Below, one piece after another: positions 30,660 to 42,130 of a stretch of DNA of 64,000 nucleotides; positions within the stretch are counted from its first letter, which is position 1, and each line of letters begins with the position of its first letter. The stretch is from Takakia lepidozioides (taxonomy: Eukaryota > Streptophyta > Takakiopsida > Takakiales > Takakiaceae), in contig CM060733.1 of assembly GCA_030704615.1 (NCBI GenBank), forward strand, positions 75,308,907 through 75,372,906, read 5' to 3'. The notes under the pieces were generated by a model. It did no database searches, had not been told where the DNA came from, and was given only the letters and a program-made list of their open reading frames with translations. Position numbers and translations under genes: made by a program.

Positions 30660-31690
30660 ATTTATTTTCCCGAATGTGCTAGATTAAGGTGTCGTCAACG
30701 ACACCTTAATCCAGCTGGTCTTTTGGGCAAGAATTAAGCTTCTGCCAAATTAAAATACACTTATTTAAACTTAACAACACATACAATTTCCATGGAGCTT
30801 CTTTATGACATTTGAATTTTTCCAATATACTTCTGCTTAGAGGGGTGGAGATTAAGCTGGCATCAACGCCATCTTAATCCAGACCCAGACAGACAGACAG
30901 ACATGGTTCTTGAGTGGTTTCTGCTTTTCTGTTTGTCAATTTCCTTGTGCTTAGAGGGGTGGAGATTAAGCTGGCGTCAACGCCATCTTAATCCAAACCC
31001 AAATAGACAAGTAGACAAACAGACATGTACACAAACAAACAAACAAACAAACAAACAGATCCACAAACAGACGGTAGGACTTGAGTGGTTGCTTCTTTTC
31101 TGTTTTTCAATTTTCTTGAGCTTAGAGGGGGTGGAGATTAAGCTGGTGTCAACGCCATCTTAATCCAGACCCAGACATGTAGCCATTCAGACATACCATT
31201 GCAATGACTCTCTGTGATGTGGTCGAGCAAATTCACTCAGTGGAGATGGAACACAAGATACATAGGAAGGTCACAGAAAGGGGTGCGACTGAGAAGGAAT
31301 CCTCTTGTGAGATTGCTGCAGACGAAACCTATTGGCCATCGTACACGGAAAGCAGCATCGCCCCCTCTCTCCTCCAAAGCAACTTCTTCCCTCTTCAAAC
31401 TAATTTTTACCTTGCTTACGGGATAAGCGGACTGGAATCAACATTTTACATTCATCCACTCTACTTTCATCCTGATTTTTATCATATCACATTCATCCAT
31501 CATTCATCCACTCAATACTAAGCTCCCATTTTCGGCGGTTAAGCCCCGCGACAATAGGGCATCTAGGAGTTCACGGACTACGGTAATAGGCCCAACCCTA
31601 GATTCTAATTCCGAGGAACGTGAGCAGAATTATGCTCACAGTATTTTCTGCTCACGTGAGCTGCTCACAATCTAGCACGCCCCAGAGGAG
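30660..31690. repeat. Right copy of the hairpin-bearing dispersed repeat
   Basis: It starts GAATGTGCTAGATTAAGG, like 28457, and has hairpins of the type TTAAGGTGTCGTCAACGACACCTTAA at about 30685 and GATTAAGCTGGCGTCAACGCCATCTTAATC at about 30850, 30965 and 31135. It ends with the same TTCATCC stretch (31450-31515), ACGGTAATAGGCC and GTGAGC/GCTCAC palindromes (31620-31675). The shared segment CACTTATTTAAACT(C/T)AACAACACAT is also present in both copies. Confidence 0.6.
31033..31058. repeat. (AAAC)n microsatellite
   Basis: About seven uninterrupted copies of ACAA/CAAA follow a GACAGACAG stretch inside the right repeat copy. Confidence 0.85.
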
Positions 31691-33405
31691 CCTGCCAAAT
31701 TTGTGATTGCCAGAGTAAGCATTAGGGAATAAGAATGAATGCATGGAGGAGGGACAAAGAGAGAGGGGGGAGGGGAAGGAACCACCGGGCCTACATGAAT
31801 AGTCTCCAAGATGCTTGCCTCCTCCCACACTGTTGCACACATGACAGACCATGCGTAGTTGTTCCTCGAACACCGCAACTGAGACGAATGGAGCCACCAT
31901 TGAAGGGAGTTTCACCATTTTAGGGACCAGGGCCGATTCGGGCATCAAAACAACAATCTTAGGCGCTCCCGTATCACCAATGCGACTAATATTGGTTAGG
32001 GGACCTCAGCCCGTCATTTCAGCCATCATCGAGTTATTGGCCTCTGGATCAAAGACACTCAAACATCCAAGATAATCCCCAAAGCAAGCCCCAATCTCAA
32101 GAAGCGATGCTAGATATTGGCAGGGAAGGTACGGGAGAGAAATGATGCGAGGTCTGCAAGTAACACCGTTCTGGTGACCCCAGTCCTGAGACCAGGGACA
32201 CATGTTTTGACGAGACAGGTGAGGATTGAAGGCGAGAGCTCGGGAGGCCGCTTCCAACGATTCAAACATGACATCAAAAAAGCCCCTTCCCATCGAAAGG
32301 CAAAAAAGCTGGCTTAGCTGGCCATCCCCAACCAAATGCTTGATGACCCACTCTCTCACCCAATTTTTGTCCTTCATCTTGCCAGGGAAGTGCATTAAGA
32401 CCTCTCTATTTGGGATTTTGGAAGTCTAACTCCTAATAGTGTCCAAGTTGAGAGACAAAATGTGGTCATTCCATCGGACAAGATAGCAGAGTCAGGCCAG
32501 TGGGCATTCTCAGCCGGCTCTGGAGGTGATGCAACATTAAAAGCCTCCTCTTCCTAACAAAGAAAGGAACGAGGAGAAGTGTCTTCCAAAGAGCCGTGTT
32601 GGAACCCCTAGCTGCGTCCCCGACCTCTACCCCTATAGGAGGAGTCTCTCTTACCACGTCTGCCCAAGAAATCACCATGGAAAACCATAACATAAACCCG
32701 GAGACTTACGGATGCTGAAAAATGAAGGGCGAGCGACCAGAACGACAATGCAGAGCTACACAACTGCAGGAAAACACTTGAAGCACAAGACCACAAGAAG
32801 AACCAAGAGCTAAGCAAATAAGGAAGCAACACCTGCAAGAACCACGCTGTTAGAAACTGCCTCGTAGACCTTGGAAGTAATGGCAAATCCGAGAAGTCAG
32901 AAGCACAGAGGTGTGATCTTTCACACAGAAGAAGCTTAAAGGAAGATAATATCTCAAAGCCAGGGAGAAGTAATGAATCGATGAGGAAGCATGACACCCG
33001 AGGTGTAGCTGAAGAGTAAGGGATAAAAACACGATGACAAGGCCGACCAACTAACGAAAGAGACAGGATAAAGATTAGAAAGCATAAAACTAAGCAATGA
33101 AGGCAGGATCCCTAGCTAGCCCTCCAGAAGAAAGTAAGAATGAGCTGCAATTGCTTGAAAAGAAGAAGAGAGAGGCGAATAAGATTAGCTCGAAAGTAAC
33201 ACAGAATAACAAAAAGCAGCTGAAAAAGATACCCTGAGAAACGCGAGACTACTAACTATATGACTGCAGCCTGGGGGGGAGTGAACCGACAGCAGAAGAA
33301 AGAAAGATCGAGGAAGAAAGAGAGAAGACAGGAAGGAGAAGGAGCTTAAAAAAATTCGTAAGTCCCCAAACTAGTCCTACCCCGCAATATTGCGGAGCTA
33401 CATTT
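31691..33405 (-). mobile_element. LINE 5' part (5' UTR and ORF1 fragment)
   Basis: The minus strand starts near 33405 with TGTAGCTCCGCAATATTGCG, the same signature as the 5' end of the LINE at 61.6 kb (TGTAGCTCCGCATGTTGCG). ORF1 sequence follows from about 32690 with SWADVVRETPP, then WVIKHLVGDGQL, GRGFFDVMFESLEAASRALA and FGDYLGCLSVFDPEA, which align with WVISHL, GRGFYSIIFETRAAADHALA and FGFYLGCLAVFDPE of the 60-kb element. It breaks off in a damaged zinc knuckle (VCHVCNSVGG). ORF2 is absent, so it is truncated at its 3' side. Confidence 0.75.
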
Positions 33406-33600
33406 TTCATAGTTTATTGCCGCTCGACTCCAATTTATGTCAAGGAACAAATTGGACCACACAATATTAGAATAATAGAGAGGTTCCAAAGTTTTGCACA
33501 TATATTGTAGTGGTTATAGTTTCTCTTCGCACAATGAATTGATTGCACGATGCATTGAATCTTCCTTTGTACAAAGCGTGTTTGGTTGTGTCTTTTTCTC
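33406..33600. other. Intergenic sequence, no gene recognised
   Basis: AT-rich unique sequence between a LINE 5' end and a SINE. Confidence 0.35.
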
Positions 33601-33778
33601 TTGAGCACTTGAGTAGGTAGCCCAATGGTTTGGGTATTTGTGCCTTGCATGTGCATAACCTGGGTGATCCTGGGTTCAATCCTTCAACCGTCCATGGCCC
33701 CTCGATGGGTTGTGTGTTGAGCAGTAGGCTCTGTAAATTCACTGGACATTAAACAAACTTTATCTTTATCTTTTTCTC
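33601..33778 (+). mobile_element. tRNA-derived SINE
   Basis: A polymerase III A-box-like TAGCCCAATGG lies at 33618-33628 and a B-box GGTTCAATCC at 33673-33682, about 45 bp apart as in tRNA-derived SINE heads. The tail has TTTATCTTTATCTTTTTCTC near 33760-33780. A related head with the same GGTGAT(C/T)CTGGGTTCA core occurs at 51.9 kb. Confidence 0.65.
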
Positions 33779-34782
33779 TCAATGGTTAAAGAACTAGCTA
33801 GTGGAGGCTGCCTTACGACTCAACCCACAAGACCTTGAAGCACCTCATGAAGTTTTTCTTAAATCCAGCAAGCATGTTCTTCTTGCAATTCTAGGGTCGC
33901 ATTTGCCGAATGTGCGATAATGAAATCATTTACTAAGAAGTGATTTGTTAGAAAGGTTGTATTCTGCACAAACTTACATAGTATAACAGCTGCCTAGGTA
34001 TCACTGTCTAGGTATCAGCCCATTTTCAATACCCATGCAATATTTCAGGATTTGGCACAAAGATGATGAGATAGAAGTCGACTCTTCACAGTGGTGATCA
34101 TGTGTGAGCAATGGACAGATGGGTGTGAAGGTAACGAAAGCAACTAGTAACTAAAAAGAAGTGAAATATTATACTAAGGAAGAAGTGCAACAAATATTTA
34201 TTGCAGTGTAGACACTATAATTTAGTTGATATCAAGTCAAGGATGAATATGACTTCTTTGACGTGGTATCAAGTTCATAGTTTTGCATTGTAGCATCATT
34301 GGAAATATATGGTGCACCCCTTCATATCATCTTTCATGTCCTTTATATCTAGAGTCTTATGATACTTTTTCATACTCGCATATGAAACTCTAATAGAATT
34401 TGCGAGGTGTTTTGTAGCCAATAAAATTTCCATGCTAGATCAACTGTAATATATTAAGAAATTCTTGAGTAAATGATGATGATAAAAGAAAAAATACATG
34501 GGGATAAGCCTAAACCCACAAAAATAGGGTTGAATGATTTGTATAATAACTAGAGGTCGTGGTTTCTTTCAATGAGTACAAGAGTAATTATTGAGATACT
34601 GAGCAGCAGAAAATCCATCTTATCTTCTATGCAAGTGAATGGGATATTTGTACTCTCGATTACAAAGGATGGTCTATGCAAGAATGCAACTCGACTAGGC
34701 TGGACAGGCAGGTTCACACGTTCTAGCATTCCCCGAAATCAAGGCAAAGAGGTTATGCAAGGGAGTTGTAGCAGCGGAACTA
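33779..34782. other. Intergenic sequence, no gene recognised
   Basis: No convincing coding frame or repeat. A 90-codon plus frame at 34572-34844 has no recognised similarity. Confidence 0.3.
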
Positions 34783-35784
34783 TTATTCTGAGGCATAGAA
34801 GGGGGCCTGGAATTTTGGAAGAGTTTGAGAAGACAAAGGGATGAAAGATGGGGATTGAGGGCCCGTCACCAAATTTTGAAGGCCACCTTTAGATGTGTCC
34901 ATCAGGAATCTATAGAACTTTGCAATGAGCCCATCCTCCAAATGAGGGTGGAACATCTTTAGAGCCTTTACTTGGTGCGCATACATATAATTGTCTTTCT
35001 GGGCCCAAGGGCAATCACAGCAAGTCCACTTTGAATCTGGATTGTGAATGGTGAACGTCTTACCTAAATGTCGATTGCATTCAACTGTTGCGGATCCTTT
35101 GGGAGTATCGGGCAGATGCATATTCTCATGTGCAATGAGTTTAGCAAGCAAAACGGAACTACAAATAAATCCTTGTCGTTTGTTTGAGATGAAGTGGCAT
35201 ACAGGCTCGCATGAGACATGTACAAGTAATGAGTCAGGACATCACCTGTCAGTTTAAGGATGCGCCAATCCACCCATCTACTAGTCATGACACTTTTGGT
35301 CAGCACTTCAATTGCGCCGTTGAGGTTCCCGTGGTAAGCTTCAACTGGTATTAGTATCTTGAGAGGCATGGGGAATGTTTTATGATCCCATGATCCACAT
35401 TTTGGTTTTCGGAAGCTACTCATTCTCCATGTAGTTGCAGAATTCAGTTTGAGATGGATACTTCTCCAATGACATTATTTTATATACTGCCCATGCTTTA
35501 CCTACATCCCCGGAGGTGTCCCTTATGTCATGATGTATGTAAGGTCATGTAATTGGTACAACTGCTCGTAATACCGGATTTTTTATTTTTGTCACTATGT
35601 TATTTTGCCAAGCTCGCCGAACATGCCATAAACACAAGAAAATTGCACATTCCGGCCACACAATTCTGTTTTTTATCAAGTTCATAGAGTGAAATATATG
35701 TTTACATTGAGGCAATAATAGATGAATGACGATGTGAATGTTAGGTACTCGATGGCAACAATTTCTGCATTTTGCGTCGTTCAC
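34783..35784 (-). pseudogene. MULE (Mutator-like) transposase fragment with SWIM zinc finger
   Basis: The minus strand contains WPECAIFLCLWHVRRAWQNN, the CxxxHxxRA region at the end of a MULE transposase core, then after a frame break YHGNLNGAIEVLTKSVMTSR and LTGDVLTHYLY. A SWIM-type finger WTCCDCPWAQKDNYMYAHQV follows. In the usual CxC..CxH finger the third ligand is Cys, here Tyr. Frameshifts and stops between blocks and a missing N-terminal half make it a relic. Confidence 0.75.
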
Positions 35785-36110
35785 ACTAAAGGCATTGAGT
35801 CGTCAGTCCACTTTCATGTTTTTCACTTAATGTTGGTTTAGTGCCTCCATCCAAGGCTGCAGATCCATGGTTTTGCATCTGGCCATGATAATGTATGCGA
35901 CTGGAGTACCATTCATGCACTCATCAACCTGGTTATCAGCGTCACGTCTTGCGTCAGCATCAGGTCCAGTCGGACCTAATGTTAACGGGACCTCCATCAC
36001 GCCAGGTTCTGGAAATATTCCAGTAAAAAAACACTAGATAAATTATTGTCACTTAAGCAGCCATGTCGCCTACACGGTGGCGGTAGCAAATAAGTTATGA
36101 AAATTAATAA
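35785..36110. other. Intergenic sequence between MULE relic and palindrome array
   Basis: Nothing is recognised except one imperfect member of the palindrome family (TGTCGCCTACACGGTGGCGGTAGC) at about 36063. Confidence 0.3.
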
Positions 36111-37630
36111 AATAGAAGCGACCGCCAATTCTAGCGGTCGCTTTATATAAAAAAATAACAGCGACCGCCCTACAGACGATCGCTTTATTTCATAATTAAA
36201 ATAAAACACGCGACCACCACATTTGCGGTCGCAATACTTTAAAAATATAAAACAAAACAAGTGACCGCCATAGTGGCGGTCGCATTATTTTAAAAATATA
36301 TATAAAATAAGCGACCGCCATATTGGCGGTCGCTTTATTTTAAGAATAAAATAAAACACGCGAACGCCACATTGGAGGTAGCCTTACTTTAAAAATTGAA
36401 AACAAAACAAGCGACCGCCATAGAGGCGGTCGCTTTATATTAAAAAAATATTAAAAAATAAACGACTGCCATATGGCGGTCGCTTTATTTTAAGAATATT
36501 AAAAATATAAGCGACATAAGAAAATAAAAGCGACCGCAATACCGGCGGTCACTTTATATTTCAAATTAAAAAAATAATGGCGACCGCCAAACTGGCGGTC
36601 GCTTAAAATTAAAAATCTATAAAATAAATGCGACCGCCAGACTGGCGGTCGCTCTATTTTAGAAATACTATGAATAATTATTTTTTGAATTAAACTTTAT
36701 CGCCAATATTTTAAAATTAAAAACAAAAACCTTTTTTTTTTTTTTTTTTTTTTTTTTTCTTCGGTTGAAGATCTTATAGCGACCGGCCCACTTTGGCGGT
36801 CGCTTCATTTTCATTTTCTATAATATTAAGTGACCGCCAGATTGGTTCATTACTTAAAATTAAAAAGAAATGACCACTATTTTTCTTTTCTTTTTTTTCG
36901 GTCTTTTTTGGGTTAAATTCTATCCAGCGACCGCCAATCTGGCGGTCGCTTATTTTTTTATTTTTTTATCTTTTTAATTTTTATTTTCCCCCGGCTGAAG
37001 ATTAAACATCGACTGCCAAAGTGGCGGTCGCTTTATTTATTTTTTATAATATTAAGTGACCACCAGATTGGCGGTCGTTTAATTCCTTAACATTAAAAAG
37101 AAATGACCACTATTTGCTAAATTTTTTTTTCACTTGTTTTTTGTTAAACTTTATCCAGCGACCGCCAATCTGGAAGTCGCTTAATTTTTTAAAATGAAAA
37201 AAAATTAACATTTTTTTTTTTTTTCCCCGGCTGAAGATTAAACAGCAACTTCCAAAGTGGCGGTCACTTCAATTTCCCTTTTTAAAATATTAAGCGACCA
37301 CCAGATTGGCGGTAACTTAATTCCTTAAAATTAAAAAGAACTACCATGAATTTCGTAGTTTTTTTCCTTTTTTGTTAATCTTTAAGTTGCCAATATGGCG
37401 GTCGCTTTATTTTGTTTTTCCAAAAAGATATTAAGCGACCGCCAATCTGGCGGTCTCTTTCATTTTTTTAAATAAAAACGACCGTTTTTTTTTCTTTTTT
37501 TTTCGATTTTGGCTTTTTTTTCATTTTGTTGATTAAAATTTTAAAACAGTGACCGCCAATTTGGCGGTCACTTTATTCTTTTTTTAGAAAAATATGGAGC
37601 GACCATCAGATTGGCGGTCGCTTAAATTTT
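36111..37630. repeat. Array of about 23 GCGACCGCC / GGCGGTCGC palindromes in AT-rich DNA
   Basis: Each unit is a near-perfect inverted repeat of about 23 bp, typically GCGACCGCCAATCTGGCGGTCGC with a variable 3-5 bp centre, flanked by A/T-only spacers such as CTTTATTTTAAAAATATAAA. Units lie about 50 bp apart from 36118 to about 36660 and then 50-110 bp apart to about 37625. Several units keep compensating changes (GTGACCGCC with GGCGGTCAC at 37550). A poly-T run of about 28 bases lies at 36731-36758. The GC arms in an AT background would form regular hairpins. Similar hairpin blocks occur in the subterminal regions of some plant CACTA elements, but no CACTA end was found here. Confidence 0.93.
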
Positions 37631-37985
37631 TAATAAAAAAAAAAATGGGGGTTGGTGACATCACTTCTAAAAACAGCCCACAACTCCTTCCAAACCCTTC
37701 TACTCTGTTTATGGCTTCCCAACGGTTGCCTGTCATAAAGTGTTGAGGAGACTGCCGACCGGTCGACCATGAAGATTCTCTAGAACCTTCCTAGGTTACT
37801 CCAAATCATCGCATATTTCCCTTCGTTATGATGACATTGCAAAAAATGAGATATGGCCAATGCACAGGTGCAAAATATTTGTGAAAATGTGTCACATCAA
37901 CCGTTTGAGGCCTAGGAGGAGGCATGAGGTGCAGACATTGAACAAATATGGGATGCGTTAACTTGCACCAATCAACATTTCCGAC
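37631..37985. other. Spacer between palindrome array and satellite
   Basis: No gene is recognised. A CACTTCTAAAAA string at about 37661 resembles a CACTA end but has no partner. Confidence 0.3.
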
Positions 37986-37989
37986 GTAT

Positions 37990-39145
37990 CGCCAACTGAT
38001 GGTTGTCATCCAAATGATTTTTTTTTGCTTTGAAACTTTGCTAGTATGTTCACTATACCATCTGAGAGGTCTCGGACAAATATGAGATTAAACGAAATTC
38101 ATTCAAAGGGCGATCCAAATCGTTGCCCATCCAAATGATTTTTGTTTGCTTTCAAACTTTGCTAGCATTCTCTACGTACCATGCGAAAGGTCTCGGACAA
38201 ATATGAGATCAAACGAAATTCATTCAAAGGGCGATCAAATAATTGACAATCCAAATGATTTTTGTTTGCTTTGAAAATTTCGCCAGTATGTTCAACATAC
38301 CATCTGATATGTTTTGGAGAAATATGAGATAAATCAAAATTCATTCAAAGGGTGATCGAATAGTTGACCATCCAAATGATTTTTATTTACTTTGAAACTT
38401 TGCCAGTATGTTCAACATACCATCTCACAGGTCCTAGGCAAATATGAGATCAAATGGAATTCAATCAATGGGCCAACGGACGGTTTCCCATCAAAATGAT
38501 TTTTGTTTACTTCGAAACTTTGTTAGTATGTTCAACATACCATCTCACGGGTCTTAGACAAATATGATATCAAACAAAATTCATTCAATGGCGATCGAAT
38601 AGTTCACCATCTAATTGATTTTTGTTTGCTTTGAAACTTTGCCAATATAATAGGTCCCGGACAAATATGAGATCAAACGAAATTCATTCAATGGGCCAAC
38701 AGACGATTTTTGTTTGCTTCGAAACTTTGCCAGTATGTTCGGCATACCATCTAACAGGTCCCGGACTAATATGAGATCAATCAAAATTCATTCAGTGGGC
38801 CAACGGATGGTTGCCCATCCAAATGATTTTTGTTTGCTTCAAAACTTTGTTTAAATGTTCAACATACCATCTCAAAGGTCCCGGACAAATATGAGATCAA
38901 TCGAAATTCATTCAGTGGGCCAACGGATGGCTGTCAATTCAAATGATTTTTTGTTTGCTTTGAAACTTTGCTTGTATGTGCAACATACCATTTTACAGGT
39001 CCCGGACAAATATGAGATCAATCGAAACTCATTCAAAGGCGATCGAATCGTTGTCCATCCAAATGATTTTTGTTTGCTTTCAAACTTTGCCAGTATGTTC
39101 ATCATACCACCTAACAGGTCCTGGACTAATACGAGATCAATCGAA
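37990..39145. repeat. 120-bp satellite, about ten copies
   Basis: The segment CCAAATGATTTTTGTTTGCTT recurs at about 38010, 38131, 38251, 38372, 38492, 38612, 38700 (shortened unit), 38818, 38938 and 39058, a period of 120-121 bp. Each unit carries AACTTTGCCAGTATGTTCA, ACATACCATCT, GGTCCCGGACAAATATGAGA and CAAAATTCATTC-like blocks. Because 120 is a multiple of three, several frames run through more than one unit; those ORFs are by-products. Confidence 0.93.
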
Positions 39146-39655
39146 CAGAAGCATAAACTGGGAATTGGAGAAAGAGGAGGAGTGGGACACCACAACAAAG
39201 ATAAGTAGCCATATCGACGCGGCTCAGAGAGAGGAGATACCACGAGGCATTGTGCCAAAATGGATATCAGATGGCTCCCGTTGTTTGATGTGCATGAATC
39301 TCTATGGCCCAGAGAGAGGTCATGTGCTTGGATCATGTGGACATATGTTCCATCCCACGTGTCTTATCCAAACATCCTTACAGATGAGCGATTGCCCAGA
39401 ATGTCGTGCACCAATCCATCGCCGTTTCTATGAGTTGTGGGCTTGGAGGATCTTATGCCGATAGGTTCTGAGTACAATCAGAACAACCTCCCATTGGATG
39501 GGCTACCATTTACATTTCTCAATTGTGTGCATTGGGGCAAAAACTTGTTGTGGGATGCAGACAAAGGAATGCATAACATACATACCGCAAACCGGCCCTT
39601 CCGTGTCAACCTATTGTTTGGGAGAGTGACACAACAATGTCAATTTTAAAAAAAT
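39146..39655 (+). pseudogene. RING-H2 finger protein fragment (frameshifted)
   Basis: The plus frame encodes CLMCMNLYGPERGHVLGSCG, then HMFHPTCL and CPECRAPIH: Cx2C, x13, CxHx2Hx2C, then Cx2C, a RING-H2 zinc finger as in E3 ubiquitin ligases. The frame ends at 39464 shortly after FYELW. The following sequence reads on in the next frame (GLEDLMPIGSEYNQ), which suggests a single-base indel near 39437-39445 and a longer original protein. The open frame upstream runs back into the satellite, so there is no natural start codon. It may be a captured fragment or a relic of a host gene. Confidence 0.7.
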
Positions 39656-42130
39656 AAACTTGAAATTTGAATATCATGTGTGACTAAGCATGTATGAACA
39701 TGTGTCCAACCATGGTCATGATGGAATGTTGCTGGCTACATGATACATGTACTACAGGAATGATGGGTACATACATGAATCATGTAAGTATTACAAAATC
39801 CATGTAGGAGTGTGGACGGACGGGCGGGCGGTCCCATGGCGAGGGAGCGTCGTAGCAACTGCGACGCCACGAGGGGTGCGAGGATGGGCGGGGGCGGGCC
39901 ACGTAGGCACATACCCTGATGAACACATTCAACTCCTGGGCCTTTTCAATGCTTGCCTATGAACATTTTGTAAAACCTTTGGTGCTCATACCAGTTGGTA
40001 TGTCCTAATCGTAATACCACAACACTAGTGTATATAAGGTTGGATCATAATATGTTTGGCGAATACTAGAATGTCTACAAACTAGAAAGTCAACTAGTGA
40101 CTAGTAAAACCCCCCTTTTTTATGGTTTGCTTGACACGTAAGAAGCTAAATCACCCCTACCTTTGGGATACCCCTAAATTTGTGGGACCCACCGACTAGA
40201 CCCTACATTCATGGGGCCATGTGCTCCGTGCTTTTATTCGTGGACCATACACGTGGCCTTACTACATACGCCCCCCACTCTAATTCCTGGGCCACAGTAA
40301 TTCCTGGACCACTCTAGAATGAATAGGGCCCGAATGAAACTGCTCTACATATTGACGCTTTAACTACACACTTGGATGACCATTCTAGTGGGTCATCTCA
40401 GTATGGTTGACCGACTGTAGCCGGTCCAATATTTTGAAAAAAAACGTCGGAAAAATAGATATTTGTAAATAGCATCCATTGTACCAAGATATTTTTTTGA
40501 TGAGACTATTTAGGGAGTCTTACGGAGTTGAGTCAATATGAGGGTAATTTCATGTTATGTGTCGCACTTGGGCCTCAACATAGGAGACGCAGTTACATAC
40601 ATAGGAGATTGAGATGACACTTGACACTTGGGCCAACGGCACAGGCTACCCTAGTGTGGAATAAAATCCGATAGGAATTATGAAGTTTTTTACTTGCCCA
40701 TCAAAAAATGTTATGATCTTGCAATCCACATGGCTGAAAGCTATGACATTTAATGTGGAAACAGTGGATGTGAGTAGAAATATAATTCCAAAACTTTGCG
40801 AGGAATTATAAATGCCACCCACTGCCAATTAATCCCTGCCGAGCTCACTAGTAATACCAATGCGCTACCCACAGGCACTTAATAGGTAAGCCTGGTAGCT
40901 TGGTTTTGATAATATTCTACTTGGAAATACTTTCTCTGGATTTAGGGGCCCTAACTTAAGTTTCACAATGTGTGCCAAAGGTCTTCAATCGAGTTGACCC
41001 AAAAAAAACCTATCATGTAGCGAAACAAACATTTGGGACCCTTCAGGTAGTAACATAAAATGCCATGTGGGACCCTTCAGGCAGTAACATAAAATGCCTA
41101 ATAAGCCTTGCAAGCCTGGTGCATGCAATCCTTCACCATATTTTCTTTAATTTTTCGGTATAGCGCCCCACTGAGACTTCATTTGGGATTAGGAAATTTA
41201 AAACCCTCCGATTACACCATAAGGCGCAAGGACTAAGGCACAAGGACCACAAACCAGCATCCCAGCTACAGGAGAATTGACATAACCACAAAAAGTGTAG
41301 CTTGGGCATAGTTGGATGTTCCATATAAGAATTGCAATCCCTGCCAGGGATAAAACTACTCAACAGCTAGAAGAAAGCCACCAGAAGCACATTGCTCATG
41401 GCCTGCATAATACATATAAAGAAGTGTTGCTTGTGGTGATTTGGGTGGTGGTCAGTATAACCCTCCCCGCACAGTTTCATTTCATTCACAGTTAGGAACC
41501 CAACACAACACAGAATTCATTGAAAAACATAGACTTGCAAAATTGGATTGGTGAAAAGAGACTGATTCATGCAAACAGTGAACACACCCCAGCTGAGAGA
41601 TACATATCACCATCCACCCCTCCCCCTATGGAAGTTGGTTATATTTTCCGATGCAAAACAATGTCAAAACCCAAACACCTTACATGCTTCAATCTAGATG
41701 GACATTCAAAAGTAGAAGAAACATCCAACCCATTATCGGGACCTTCCAGTCTTTTACCGTAGTTCCGATTACAAAAAGAGCGAGGGAGGTCCTCGATGCC
41801 TTTCCGACCTGGTTTCTGCAAACCGTAGCTAATTTTTTCTCGTAATCAAAGAATTAGTGAGGACTCCTTGAAAATAGGCTAAGCCCAACCCAACAAATTG
41901 CTTAATACCGCTGTGGTGGTTGTACCCCCTAAAAGAATATAAATATAAGAGTTGCTTCCCTCACAATTATGCCATCCCCTTCCCTTGCCAACCATACAAA
42001 GCACAATCTTACATTTCTCTGCCTGCAGGTAGTACCTGTGTGCAATGCTTGGGCTCCAAACCAATGTTTTGATGATGTTGTAATTACTTCATAATATAGG
42101 TATGCTTTGAACAAGACATCGATGACATAC
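39656..42130. other. Intergenic region downstream of the 5'-nucleotidase gene
   Basis: A GC-rich patch with GGACGGACGGGCGGGCGG lies at 39810-39900. A direct repeat GGGACCCTTCAG(G)(T/C)AGTAACATAAAATGCC occurs at 41036 and 41068. The part nearest 42130 would hold the 3' untranslated region of the nucleotidase gene. No gene is recognised in between. Confidence 0.35.

Noticed and set aside
36111-37630. CRISPR array
   Set aside because: The repeats are short palindromes with AT-only spacers of variable length in a plant-type genome, with no cas genes. Direct repeat plus unique spacer structure is absent.
37661-37672. CACTA end next to the palindrome array
   Set aside because: CACTTCTAAAAA has no inverted partner or 3-bp duplication on the other side. 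CACTAGATAAA at 36032 also lacks a partner.
38855-39336. Open frames of 117-142 codons on both strands
   Set aside because: The 120-bp satellite period is a multiple of three, so frames persist in every unit on both strands. Only the RING-H2 portion has real similarity.
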